From contig RCSZ01000006.1 of NCBI GenBank assembly GCA_014898425.1, forward strand, positions 1,178,001 to 1,242,000: DNA of 64,000 nt, in the 5' to 3' direction. The notes below the pieces were generated by a model. That model worked only from the letters and a program-made list of their open reading frames with translations, searched no databases and was not told the origin of the DNA. Both the position numbers and the translations under genes were made by a program. Of this stretch, positions 12,228 through 23,385 are shown in pieces. The DNA comes from Botryotinia globosa (lineage: Eukaryota; Ascomycota; Leotiomycetes; Helotiales; Sclerotiniaceae). Each line of letters opens with the position of its first letter. Position 1 is the stretch's first letter.

Positions 12228-15103
12228 TTATCTTTCCCTGGCACTCGACTCGCCAGATCTCCCTTCTCGCGCTTTGCCCTTCCCCTTGTCTCTTTCTCGC
12301 TCCCTTTCTCGGGCACTCTTCCGCCTAACTCCCGTATATACATCATTAAAATTCATTACCACACCCAAGAACCTCATGTCTGTGTCTGGCTGATATGCCA
12401 AATCGCCGAGCAATAGCAAAATCCTCGTTTTAAATTGCGTTCCCAACCCACTCAATCTCTCTGCTAGTAAGGGGAATTCTTCTTCTTCGCCTTGAATATT
12501 TGAAAGATTGAGATTTAGAAGTGCAGGATTAGGATTCTCGAATGGAGATTTAGATGAAGGATAATCATCGAAGCGAGTTCCGGGTCGAGAGGAGGTAGAT
12601 GTGCCTGGGCGCGGGATGGATGGAGAATTGGCGTTTTGACGTTTTGAGTATTCGGTTACGCTGAAGGAATAAAGACCGTCAACTGCGTCGCGGTATGAGA
12701 GCATTAATCTGAGAATTTCGCCCAATTGAACCATAAACGTATTATCATCAAGATCGTTTGAATGTTTTTTCTTGGCGCCTAGCAGACCTTTGTGTGTGAT
12801 GGCGTTGAGATATTTAGTATGCGCTTTGATAAGATCGTCAAGTGTGCAACCATCTTTGTGGATAGCGGATTGCAGCTCATCCCAAGAAGACTCGATAACT
12901 TCAAAGAGGATATAGTATTGTAGTTGTGCAATAAAATGAATCATCTCTGCAAGGACACCGCGAGTTTGTTTCCATGATTGATGAAAGGCGGGATCAGGAG
13001 ATCCAAGTAAGACGCCACGGGCGCCAGTCATGCATTTACGCCAGGTAGTCGACAAGGCAAATTCAACACGCTTGATGCGCCATAGGAAGTTGAATACTTT
13101 GAGGTATTGTCGATTACCCCATTCCGTTACAACGACATCGACAGGAGCATCAATCTTGTATTCAAGGGTGAAACAATCCCAACCTATATCACCGTGTGAA
13201 AGTTGTAACATACGGGCGTCGAGACGACGGAGAACCTCGGGCGAATCGTATTGCGCATTGGAACCACGAATAGCGTGCTCAAGTTGAGCGGTGAGAGTGT
13301 GACGATATTGAGCGCCTGCCGGACGATCAAGATTTGATGCAAGAGATTCCATGAGTAGAGCGATGAAATCTCCTTGCCCTAGGAGGATATAATTTTTAAG
13401 AGCCTTGAGATGTTCGAACAGATGGAACTTCTCTGACATCAAGTGGATTAGTCGGGCCATAGTCGTCTTATAAGCCTCATCGATCCATGTCTCTAAAGTC
13501 GCAGTATCACCGTACCGTAGTTCTTTCGAAGCGTCTTTTGAGTACTCTTCCACCCATTGAGAATCCCCGCAACCATAACGGATAAAGTTCAGGGATTTAC
13601 CAATCAGGAAGACCTTTTGAGCAAAGTCCTGGGTGATGATACTTGGTACCATATCTTCATTAAGTTTGTATTTGTCCTCCCATACACTGCTAGCACCTCC
13701 TCTACTTCTGCCATCTTGGGCCTCCTGAATCGCATTGGGATCCTGTTCCGAAACAAAAAATTCATGGTATGGATCGGATAATTCTCCATCATATATCCAA
13801 TGTCGAAGCATGTCATAAAACGGCCGAGTGACATGAATCAACAATCGTTCGGCGAAAGCTCCTACCATTGGATCCCCATGCGATGACGAAAATCCATGGA
13901 TCAACGTGATGAGCTGGCCACCCTTTTTGCTTTTTGATTCCTCACTAATCAGACTCATCAACCTCAAGCCCATCGTCGCTTCTCGGGTCCACACCACGCA
14001 TCTTTTAAGAGTAACGCCTGCCTTTCCAACACCTCCTCTTGGCTCATTCTCGTCTAACGATGAAAGTGCTCGTCGGATTTGACCTTCTAGCGTTGCTACT
14101 AGTCCAAGATATGACCTAAGCTCTCCTGTAATAGCGGCTCGTAAACTCTGTCCTAGGAGGCCGCCGTCGCTTGTCTGCACAAACCCAGATAAACTTCTGT
14201 ATAATAGCGATGGCTCAGCTAATGTATGGAGAATGGAGATTATTGGTACAGGTAGAGTATCGGGTAGTCTGAGGCTTGATTGGGCATCAAATGGTAAATT
14301 CGAGGACGATAGGCCTTGTAATGTGAATGGCAAGTCCCTAAGTAGTGCGGTTTCCGGGGGATCAATTTCGACATAATTTTCTGCTAGTAGAGCCGTCTTC
14401 AATGCGACGCCCTCCCGCTGGCTACCTGGTGTCTTCGCAAATACCTGTTCTTCCTCCTTTCTATCTCGCTGGCCACCTTCTCGTTCCGGTAACTTCCTCA
14501 ATCCAGAAGGCGCAAAAGCATCGTCGAATTCTCTCTCTTCTCGCGATGTTTGGCTTTGAGAGTCAAAATTCCCATCTGTCTGAATGTTTCGACGGATATC
14601 TCGAAGAGGAGCAGCGCTGGCAGTATCTTGGTCCTCGGCAGGTCTCTTAGGTTTCTTCTTATTTACTGGACTCATAAAAGGGCTCGTCAGTCCAGAAGGT
14701 CTGGGTTGCTCTTGGTCGCCTAGTTGATACAGAAAGTAAAGCACTGCCCATTTTTGTGTAATGACTGGTATGGAGAGGAGCCGGCTGTATAGATTTGTAA
14801 ATCTTAAAGCTTCATTAGGACTTGTGTTTGTTTGTATTAATCGTTTCTTTATCAAATCCGAAGCTTGATTTACATCTGCGACAACAGCAGTTGCTTTTGA
14901 GCTACATAAATTGCAAAATCAGCATTCCATAATACTGCGCACAGTTTACAAAGTCAATACCTTCCCAGAATTTCCCGTACAAAGTCGGTAGCATTGCTTT
15001 CTCTTTCTTCTGCGTCTGCAGGATCTTCTCCAGGAATATCTACTTGAAATCGGCGCACTAAGCTATCAATAGCAGTGGAGATACGAGTACTTCGTGAGGA
15101 CAT
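12228..15103 (-). CDS. SPC98: Gamma-tubulin complex component 3 (Spc98/GCP3/Alp6)
   Basis: Minus strand, two exons: 15103-14961 and 14901-12228, giving 938 residues. The protein nucleates microtubules with gamma-tubulin at the spindle pole body. The N-terminus (MSSRSTRISTAIDSLVRRFQ) is followed by a linker carrying the basic motif NKKKPKRP. The GCP N-terminal domain opens near residue 228 with LLRDLPFTLQGLSS. Diagnostic GCP3 stretches follow: FYDMLRHWIYDGELSDPYHE, WEDKYKLNEDMVPSII, QKVFLIGKSLNFIRYGCGD and LLGQGDFIALLME. The C-terminal GCP domain contains FTLEYKIDAPVDVVVTE and YLKVFNFLWRIKRVEFAL. The C-terminus is a highly charged Arg/Glu/Lys tail. The splice junction GS|SKATAVVADVNQ is in phase, and the branch-like and TTTATGTAG acceptor sequences are good. 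It is divergent from HFI1. Confidence 0.95.
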
Positions 15104-15546
15104 AATTGCATCGTTGCGATAATTGAATATCTGCGACTTTATCTTAACCGTCAGAGAAACATATATTCGTTAACCTTCATGAGAATTGATCAAAAGAGTG
15201 GACGCGTTGATAAGGATTATACGCGATGATTTATTTACTTCAATTTTGAGGGGTTTGGCTTGGTTCAGTGACAGTACAAGGGAGGAAGGCTCGTAGGTTA
15301 CCCTAGAACTCCAGATTTCTTACATAAGGCTACAAGGCCAACCGACTCTCCCAACGTCACCTCTATTTTATGCCCCAAGTCGACCATCATTCAATCATCA
15401 ACCACGTTATCAAATCAACAGTTTTTATTTTGAATTTGTGTGATCCAATTCTGCCGCTACTGCTCTATTTATGGGCGATAGAAAATTGAAGGTTTTCGCG
15501 CCTTGAGAGCGTGGTCGCGCGAGCCTGAATCGCTCTTATTGTCATC
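15104..15546. promoter_or_regulatory. Shared divergent promoter region SPC98 / HFI1
   Basis: Only 443 bp separate the two divergent start codons, so both promoters must lie here or overlap neighbouring transcripts. A pyrimidine-rich tract occurs about 15340-15430. No factor site is claimed. Confidence 0.6.
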
Positions 15547-17108
15547 ATGCCCGACATTGATCCAGCGGCCTTGAGTCGCTCTAGTGTGACAAACAAGAGT
15601 CCAACTCCTGTTCTACCTAACAAGTCACTTACTGCGACAACACCGGTACAAAAATCTGCAAAATTTAATCATGTCCCGCCGCGCATCGACCTTGAACCGT
15701 TGTATACGGCAGTCAAGTCTGCCATTGGCGAGCATTTTGGGATATACAAAGATTCAATTGGCTTGTTCCTCATGGGTATGTGTTGAAAGGTATCGTCTCT
15801 TATGAGGGGCGATAATTACGCGCGTTGGCATTATGTTAATCCTTTGTTTCAGGGCAAATGAACCAAATTGAACTTTCGTCCCGAATTGATCATTTTCTTA
15901 TAACAAATACCGGCGAAATCGAGCATCTTCACAATCAACTGATATCTGCCATCTATGCGAACACAACTCGTGAAATGCCTGACCAGGGCGTGGCAAGCTG
16001 GGTCAGTGCAAATGATAAACCTACAACAGGAGCTGGGAGCAAGCCGGTTAGCGGTGATGCAGCGGAACAAAGACTTAAGACAGAAGTTATGCAACTACCT
16101 AGTCGTGATAGAAGAAGATTGAAGGATCTTGCTCAAAATGATGTGAGATTTATTTTGCTTATATGGAGTCATTATGAAACTGTGCTAAATTGATTTGTAG
16201 TTCGACCCGTTCGATGCATTTGCGACAATGCTAACCGAGCATCGCCGACCGAAGCCTGCACGACAGCCCGAGATTGTACCTGCTAGTGCTGGTGGTCTAA
16301 ATAAAACTAGTAAGTTATGCATAATCACCGAACCTGGTAAGTTTAATAGTACTTACATGTTATTCAAGATTGGGATCTGGAAATTCGAAAAAGATATGCT
16401 TTACCTCTAGCCTCGGAATCAGGAGAGTTTCCTGACATGACAACTATCGAATCTCGAATGCTTCCCATATGCTACGAAACAGGACTAGTTAATGGCCATG
16501 TCCAAGATGCAGCGCAATTCATGTCTGTGGCAACAGAAACCTTTATTAAAGAGGTCTTATCATCGATATTCAGCAAAACCAGAAGTAATGGACCTGGGTC
16601 TACGGGTAGTGCTGGAACAGGCGGGGGTTCCTCGTGGGTGCAAACGCATAAGTATCGCAGGCAGCTAGAAAGAGAGGAAGAGTCCTCGTTGCGCAACGAA
16701 GTCCTGCGAGACAAAAACGGCTTACTACCCACCGAGGCCCGCGCCGCAAGTGAACGAGGCCCCCTAGGTATGGCTGATGTACGAACCGCACTTGAAATTT
16801 CCGATTGTGGTTTAGGACAAATGCCAGTCGTTGTACAGCAAATTATGTTCGGATATCAAGAAGGCGAGCTAGAAGATTGGAACGCATTCACACGGCTTGG
16901 GCCTCAAGGAAGAATTATTACTGAGGATGAAGATGGCGACATCGAGATGGGTGGTCTCGAGGTCAACGGATTAACTAATGGCGTCAACGGGCACGTGATA
17001 GACGAACCGTTGAGTGATATCGAAGATTGGGGATGGGAAGGGGCCGAATATCAAGATCGAGCTGCATTGGATATGGTACTAGATTCATGTCTAGCAATTG
17101 GAGCTTAA
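15547..17108 (+). CDS. HFI1: SAGA coactivator subunit Hfi1/Ada1
   Basis: Four exons join in phase: 15547-15775, 15853-16142, 16201-16309 and 16369-17108, giving 455 residues. It is a structural SAGA subunit that carries a histone-fold-type region and pairs with Taf12 in yeast; the location is nuclear. The sequence shows the SAGA-Tad1 family pattern. First comes [20 protein letters not shown] near residue 50, across the first junction into [20 protein letters not shown] and [17 protein letters not shown]. After the third junction is [20 protein letters not shown], then [20 protein letters not shown] and [14 protein letters not shown]. The C-terminal part has [20 protein letters not shown] and an acidic end. 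A Gly/Ser-rich insert follows the histone-fold-like region. Confidence 0.9.
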
Positions 17109-17567
17109 TGCGTAATGTTACCTGCGGCTGGGTATGGAGTTTGCATTGGGGTTTCAAAGGCGTTATTGACTCACTTGGTAGCAGTGGTGTAGCATTGGCG
17201 CAACGGATATTGGGTGTGTTTATGTACCAGAATACTGTATAAAATGATCATAAAGGGTAGAGACGAAGGGCGCTTTGGGCACGGTTGGGTATAGGGGAGC
17301 TCTGTACACGATGATACCCATGAAGTGGCCAGGCAGGCCACTTATTCATAGTACTTGAATGAAGAAAGGCGCTAAATGATAGAGTGTAAAAATTCATTCA
17401 CACTCCTGCAAATAATCTCATTTATCGTTATCAATCATGCTAAGAATAATCTCTTCGTGTCGTTTGTAGAATATTGTTTCAGATTTGGCTTCGGCTAATT
17501 GCGCCAAGGCTTTGACCAGTCTTCATCAACCTTGAAAGCTCGAGATCATTGATGCCGAATACTCTGA
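17109..17567. other. Intergenic, downstream of HFI1
   Basis: HFI1 3' flank. No gene or RNA seen. Confidence 0.6.
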
Positions 17568-18044
17568 TTGACAATAATCAATCTAGATACAATTTTACTT
17601 TTTCGATTGGATGACGCTACACATTATGATTATATTTCAACAATCGAGTCTCATATAAACCACTTCCTAGCATCACGCCAACCACCCAAAACTTTCTGTC
17701 CTTCTGAAGTCGCTCGAGCACTTACTCATCTTGAGCTTCAATCATTGTGTTATTCTTGCCGGCGCGAAGCCATGCCGGATATTCGATCAATTCTGTCCAC
17801 GATGCGAGAGAACAATTACGTTGAAATCTTACAGAAAGTTGTTGTGCTTGAAGGAGATCTTGGAGCGGGCTTAGCAAATGTGGTTGGACCTATCAGAGCA
17901 CGAAAGCCTTTGGGGCCTGATTTGCATTCATTGTCCAGGGGAAACTATACAGCCAGTACCCTGGAGTTTGTGATCAAGTTTAGAATCCTTCACTCAAAAT
18001 CGTCGAAATCTGCACTTGTTTATTGGAACGATGTGTCGTGCTAA
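17568..18044 (+). pseudogene. DUF3253-like gene lacking a visible ATG start
   Basis: The frame resembles the DUF3253 domain, a short winged-helix-like family of unknown role. It reads ESHINHFLASRQPPKTFCPS, then EVARAL, REAMPDIRSILSTMRENNYV, EILQKVVVLEGDLG and VVGPIRARK; CPSEVARAL and GPIRARK are family landmarks. The frame opens at TTG 17568 with no in-frame ATG before the domain; the first is inside it at PDIRS. An out-of-frame ATG at 17552 is closed by a stop after 20 codons, and I see no donor/acceptor pair that joins the two. Past the domain the frame runs on about 45 residues without family character. It may be a decayed copy, or a gene with an unseen first exon. Confidence 0.5.
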
Positions 18045-18800
18045 GAAATCGTGCTGTGCAAGCCCATCAACAACCTTGGCAGTCTACGGATACTTCATTT
18101 TTGTTTCTGTCAAGCCATATCAAGCATTCACCTCTTTCTCCCTTTGAGTTGAGGCAAAGCGCTTTTACTCCTCGTCTCATCTCTCAACGTTATCATGGGC
18201 TGATTTTACCACCGTGAATTGTCCTTGGCTAGTTCTACTCTACTTTTGTCGCAACGGCCATGCTGTAACATTTCGATCTCCCTATTTTGGGCTGCAATCC
18301 GGCATTGAACCATTTGATATCGAACTTCTGGGCCGCTTGTGGGAAGGAATGCAGAATTTTATTGTCTATGGGGTTAAAAAATGTTGAGGCAGATCTTTTG
18401 ATGGTCAGGATAGCTTGAGCAAGGTGGCATTCGAGGGGCTTGTTGGAGAGTTTGTTGATTAGGGCAACTACTATCTTGGTTTGAAGAAGTTTATGGATCA
18501 GGCCATGGGGGGTTTCATTGGGAAAAAATACCCTGTCTCTTTTAAATATCACATCATGATGAAAGCTCTTATCTCGCCATTCTATCGTTGATTGACTTTA
18601 TAGCGAATGGCATAAACTCTCAACTATTAGCCTTGAGTATAGTTAAATAGTGTTGATATCTCAATGGAAAATCTTTAAATTGATAGCACTCTTCTCATTC
18701 TTTGACACTTGAATGAATGAACATCCACGTAACCAACAAATAATTCGAGGCTTTGCATACAGGAACGTTCGCCTTGATATGTTCACATTCAGCTCAAATA
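18045..18800. other. Intergenic
   Basis: No supported gene. A minus-strand frame (18235-18552) has no recognisable motif and I treat it as chance. Confidence 0.55.
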
Positions 18801-20103
18801 TCAGCCGTCATTCGTCTTCGGACGATCCGTCAATAATGGCCCTTGAATAGCTTTTGGCCCGTGTGGCTGCATATCCTGAATCTTGCAGTTCATGAATCCT
18901 AGCGACTCCAACCTTGAGCTGTCCCACATTACATAACCCCACGACCTTAAACATTCTCTTCTATCGCAACGGGAAACATAAGTCTCTCCACCTAAGGCGG
19001 GATCCCATTGTTGAATAGACCAAAGCCATGCCTGATTTGGTATCTCATTCCCTATAGGTTGTGACTCTAGTACAGTATTTCGAAACTCTATATCCTGCAT
19101 GATTCGCATGTCACGCGAGTGAAAGAATCCGTCTAGGGTATCCGAGAGGAAGTCGACGGGGGAACGAAAAAACCCATACTCGGCAGCCTCTTCTAACAGA
19201 AGGACTTGATCATACTCCGAGTTTTCGTTCATCACCTCGTGGAGGAACTCGAAGCCAAAACTCAATAATTTTTCGGTCATCTCTCGGTATTGACTGTAAG
19301 CTGAGTTTGTTTAATTAGCTTTCGAATCCCCATGGAAAACGAGACTTACTCTTATCTTTGGTCCTTGCTGCAGCCTTCTCCATACTGTCATTTGGATCTA
19401 GGTCGTGGTATTCTTGCCAGACAAACAGCTTACGAAGTTCAGTCGAACATTCTCTAAATATCGTATTGTATTGCCTGTAAAAGAAATCACGCATGCACTT
19501 AATTTCCTCTACCTCCCAAAGCTCAAACCTAGAGAAGAAGAGGTTGTTGAGTGCTGCACGGGGAGATGGCCAGCTTGGACGATAAGAAGGACGGCATTCT
19601 CTTTCAGAGAAAAGTATACTAAATGTTTCCATTCTCAAAATGCTACGCTGAACTCTGCAAATCTCAGCCTGAGAAGGTAAGGGCGGATTCATTTTGTCTC
19701 CAGCAAGCGGATGATGTGATAGCGTCGATCGAAAAAAAGCGATAGATACATCGTGGAGAGCAGGCAGAAATCTCGATATATATATAAGTTCCTTGGGTGT
19801 AATATCCAAGGAAAATGTCTCGGTTTTTCCCTTCTCATACTCTTGCAGGAGCTGCTCCACGTCGCTGAGCCATGATGGCCCACGCTCGACAAAGGAGGCT
19901 CGTACTACACATCGAGCTTCATGTAGAATGGCCGGAGTGAGTTCAGTTGCAATAACAGTCGCGAATATTTTCTCACGCCTGCTATGATAGGCATTGCGAA
20001 ATAGTGGAGATGAATGTGCGAGACAGTTGAGGGTGGTAACGTCAGGAGCGCAGCAGAGAATCAGCTCCTTTAACTCTTGTGGCAAATCATCAAGCTTTGT
20101 CAT
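18801..20103 (-). CDS. F-box-like hypothetical protein
   Basis: Minus strand, two exons: 20103-19350 and 19300-18801, giving 417 residues. The start MTKLDDLPQELKELILCCAP with later LAHSSPLFRNAYHSRREKIF has the Leu-Pro-x-Glu-Leu...CLA...SPLFRNAY pattern of fungal F-box-like N-termini, which recruit targets to SCF ubiquitin ligases. No repeat domain follows. The rest is helical and acidic, of the large, poorly defined class of Ascomycota F-box-type proteins. The donor is GTAAGT; acceptor CTCAG is chosen because the next AG would bring a stop, while this one gives KDK|TYSQYREMTEKLL. Ubiquitin function is inferred only from the N-terminus. Confidence 0.72.
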
Positions 20104-20521
20104 ATTGCAGTGTTGTTTTATCCTACAAAGTCTTAGAGATGAATTTTATGAAGAACTAGAACGCCTTTGAGTGAACTGGAGCAGTTGAGGTAGAAAGGTA
20201 ATACGGGTTGCGTGTTCGGTGAGTAAGCGTGTTCGGTGAGCAATTGTGGCCTAGCTCCGTGTAACACTTGGGTTTGTGTCATAGTAGAAGGTGTCACTAA
20301 AAGTGCAAACGGCTTTTGTGGGGTTAGTTTCACATGTAGGACTAGGCCTGTCAGTTACGGGAGATAGACCGGCCTAGAAGCACGAACAATGAAGACTTTT
20401 TATACAACAGTTTTATTCTATGTATGTCGTTAGCATTAAAATCAAATGTTCGATTAGTAGAAGTTTACTACTTGAATAAGATTTGTGAGCCTGTTTGTTT
20501 TATTTTTGATTCAAAAAGTAG

Positions 20522-20597
20522 TTTAGGGCTTAGGGCTTAGGGCTTAGGGCTTAGGGCTTAGGGCTTAGGATTTAGGGTTTAGAGTTTAGGGTTTTAG
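20522..20597 (+). repeat. Interstitial telomere-like heptamer array
   Basis: Six exact TTAGGGC units are followed by decayed units (TTAGGAT, TTAGGGT, TTAGAGT, TTAGGGT) and TTTAG. Filamentous ascomycete telomeres are TTAGGG, so this is a telomere-like repeat in one orientation inside a gene-containing region. Confidence 0.85.
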
Positions 20598-20621
20598 TTT
20601 AGAGTTTTGATTTAGTGTAGA

Positions 20622-20686
20622 CGTGTTACCCATTTCGAATTCCCAAATTTTTAATCTGATGTGTTGCCCATTTCGCTCTCCCAAGA
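20622..20686. repeat. Imperfect direct repeat, about 25 bp, two copies
   Basis: GACGTGTTACCCATTTCG then AATTCCCAA at about 20622-20648 recurs as GATGTGTTGCCCATTTCG then CTCTCCCAA at about 20659-20685. Both copies lie just beyond the telomere-like array. Confidence 0.7.
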
Positions 20687-20882
20687 AATGAGAAATGATG
20701 TATATTGGGTAGTACGTTTCTATTGTAAAAATTGCGACTGAATGTTTGCGTCGATATGTAAACCTCAGGTCTTTCAAATATTCGCCAGCTAGTATTAAAA
20801 TTCAAGCCTTCCGAGCCGGCAGTGTCTTTGCCCTTCTGAAAAATTGAATTCTTCACTCCCGTTGGAGGATACTGACGTAACA

Positions 20883-21242
20883 CTACCTATGCCTTCTCAA
20901 AGCTGCGTTGAACACAAGAGAATCAAGTTTTGTCTCAATAGTTACATTGGGGCTACTAGAATCATGCCACATAATAGTGTAAACCGGCGAAATATGCCTC
21001 AAGTACCATGCCGAAGCACTCACATTTGAACCACGATAAAGCTGTGGATATCTCCTGATGTCAACGGAGAGCCTCGTTTTCCCGTGAGTACACAAGAATA
21101 GTCCACCATGCTTAGAGTATTGGAACGTTCTCCAGCAGATACGACGGTTATCTTGCTCTGAGTTCATGGCTGAATGGTAAGAAAATATATCTGAGCTTGG
21201 TATTTGCGAGTGATTGAGGCTGTTGAGAAAGTTGCACGACAT
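20883..21242 (-). CDS. Doubtful hypothetical ORF, 119 aa
   Basis: A minus-strand frame from the first in-frame ATG (21242) to a stop at 20883. It is open but has no recognised domain. Its composition (Trp, Tyr, Cys and Arg spread through it, no low complexity) looks more protein-like than most spurious frames here. No intron or supporting context was found. It may be a fragment of a decayed gene or chance. Confidence 0.2.
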   Translation of the reverse strand: MSCNFLNSLNHSQIPSSDIFSYHSAMNSEQDNRRICWRTFQYSKHGGLFLCTHGKTRLSVDIRRYPQLYRGSNVSASAWYLRHISPVYTIMWHDSSSPNVTIETKLDSLVFNAALRRHR

Positions 21243-21365
21243 CAGGAAGTTTTTGATCTCTTCTATAAGAGCTAATGCCTGATTCTCATGATATTTATAA
21301 TTCAACTTTGGTTTGTAGCCCTTGATCTTCGATTTCAGGAATAATTTTAAGTTAAATATATCCTT

Positions 21366-22145
21366 ATGAGGGGAAACTTACGTTCCATAGATGCGGGGCG
21401 GTGTGAAGAAACCCCTCCTCCTTCTCAACACTCTCAAGGCCGGGGACACCAAACTGAAGAGCGACTCTCGCGAAGCTCCCAAGAATCTAGACATAGAAAA
21501 AAGCAGCAGAGAGAGGAAGCTAGGAAAGGTAAATCTCTCACTCACACACCATACACCAAAATTCACAAGTAACCGCTTACCGTTTTTCATAGCCGGATAT
21601 TCCCAGTATCCTCAGCCCTGGCCCCCCAGAACGGTATCTGAATGGAACGAATACCACCGCTTGCAGAGCATCCACGAAGCCAAAAGAAACGCATATAATC
21701 AAGCACTTGACAATCAGGTTGTAGCTTGCGCATTGGAAGGAAATAGCAAACGTCCATATAGTGAGTTGGCTATTACATCAGATGGGCATGCTGCACTCGA
21801 ACAGCCTGCTCGTAGGTGGAAGGAGGGAGCACAAAAGTACGGTAAATCACTACCAATTTGACATTTTATTGATATGTGGTTTAAACAGTCATGGAAATGC
21901 TCGACAGGCATTTGTGGATAGATACCCACACGGTTATCCAAGCCCCCAGGATAATGAAAACCATCGGAGAATTGCTCAAAACCAATTGTTAGATGCCGAA
22001 CGTGCCCAGCAGACATTGGAGATTCACAGGCAATATGGGTTCGTTTCAAGATAGCTATTTTCGGAGGCCTTTACTTACTGATACCCGCAGATCTGCAAAC
22101 ACACCGCCCGTCTTTGATCAAAACGAATTCCCTCCTTTACAGTGA
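21366..22145 (+). CDS. Hypothetical protein, 203 aa, four exons
   Basis: I do not recognise a family. Exons are 21366-21528, 21593-21836, 21889-22038 and 22091-22145. The N-terminus is Arg/Ser/Gln-rich and probably disordered. Exon 2 begins with GYSQYPQPWPPRTVSEWNEY and has a helical segment (LQSIHEAKRNAYNQALDNQV). Exon 3 carries RYPHGYPSPQDNENHRRIAQ and DAERAQQTLEIHRQY. The protein ends with the hydrophobic-acidic tip FDQNEFPPLQ. The model uses donor GTACGG at 21837; a second donor GTAAAT at 21842 also stays open but stops at 21992 with an unrelated tail. The start is uncertain: ATAG just before 21396 could be an acceptor from an unseen upstream exon. Confidence 0.6.
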
Positions 22146-23385
22146 AACTTTTCTCACGGCATCTTGCTAGTTTTTGTTTGCACAATGGATAACTCAGTGC
22201 TGTACCTTTTTTTGGCAGTAAATGCTTGGATTATCATGTTTTCAGTCAACTGACTTCTCGCGGATGACGTGGGAAGTGGATAGTGATTTTTCTTCAGCTC
22301 ATTATTTTCTGTTCCCACTTTCCTTTAAAGGTCTACTAGGATGTCAGATATCAAATTTCACCTTCGTTGTCAACATTACTGAATGTTTACCTGATGTACT
22401 CTGAATACTCCTGTGAGATACCATACGAAACATCAGAGCAAATAAATGAAGTAGAGTAAAAGATCCCGATAAACTGAAAGGAACTTTCTGAGGGCATTCC
22501 TTTGAGCTGGCTAGAAGATTATTTTAGAGATTCATGGAAATCCAGGTGTTTCCTGATGGAATGAAATGATATAGAACTGAATATTGAGGCTTGCAATGGG
22601 AACATGACAACACTAATCTAGGCGTACGATACTACGCATGTCTCAAAAAAAGTAGACCAGGGGAGATGTGATCAGAACCAGACTTTTAGAGAATTCGTCC
22701 ATATGTTGCGGCAACCACTAAAACTGCTATTGATTCCTGTATCTCCAGATGGAGAAAGACGGAATATGAGAAAGAGGAAATCTTTGATGTGAGAAATAGG
22801 GTTGCAGTGTCGTATTTGAGGATGAGAGAGGGGGATCTTGGAGTTGTTACGTGCACGTTGAATGCTTTGCTGGCGAGAATGGTTGATGGTGAAGAAAGGG
22901 CATCGAAATTCCTTGTGCTCAAGCCTCAAGCACCTCGCTATCTGGAATACACAAGAGATTAAGGCGAATAACGAATGACAATATGGAAATCAGAAGACTT
23001 GGACCTCATTTTTGTGCCGTAGCATTCCTAACTCTAGGAATTTGGGTACTGTATCGTTGTCCTCGCTACATACAGTACATGTCCTTCATTTTGTTCAAGT
23101 ACTCGAGCAAATGATTATTACGTAAGAATTATCTTCAACACAGCGGCAATACCGGAATGTCCCGATGCCGATAGTTCCCGCCAAGACGATTTTTATGGCG
23201 GGTGAAACTTTTGGAGTCCATAATTTTTTGACTTGCTATGATACCCACCCTCCGTGCCCACTACTGGCTCTTAGCAATTCTTAACTGCAATTGATTTAAG
23301 TACGGGTGTCCCCAAGATTTCAATTGAGTGAAATTGAACGAATTTGCAATTTTGTAAGATTTTGTAGTTTTTTGGAACAGTCACA
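22146..23385. other. Intergenic, upstream of fumarase
   Basis: No supported gene. Two overlapping minus-strand frames at 22672-22929 are unsupported. The last 200 bp form the fumarase promoter and leader. Confidence 0.55.

Larger units (their letters stand above)
20104..20882. other. Intergenic with short repeats
   Basis: Upstream of the F-box-like gene. GCGTGTTCGGTGAG is tandemly duplicated near 20214-20242. The region also holds the telomere-like array and a duplicated block listed separately. Confidence 0.6.
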
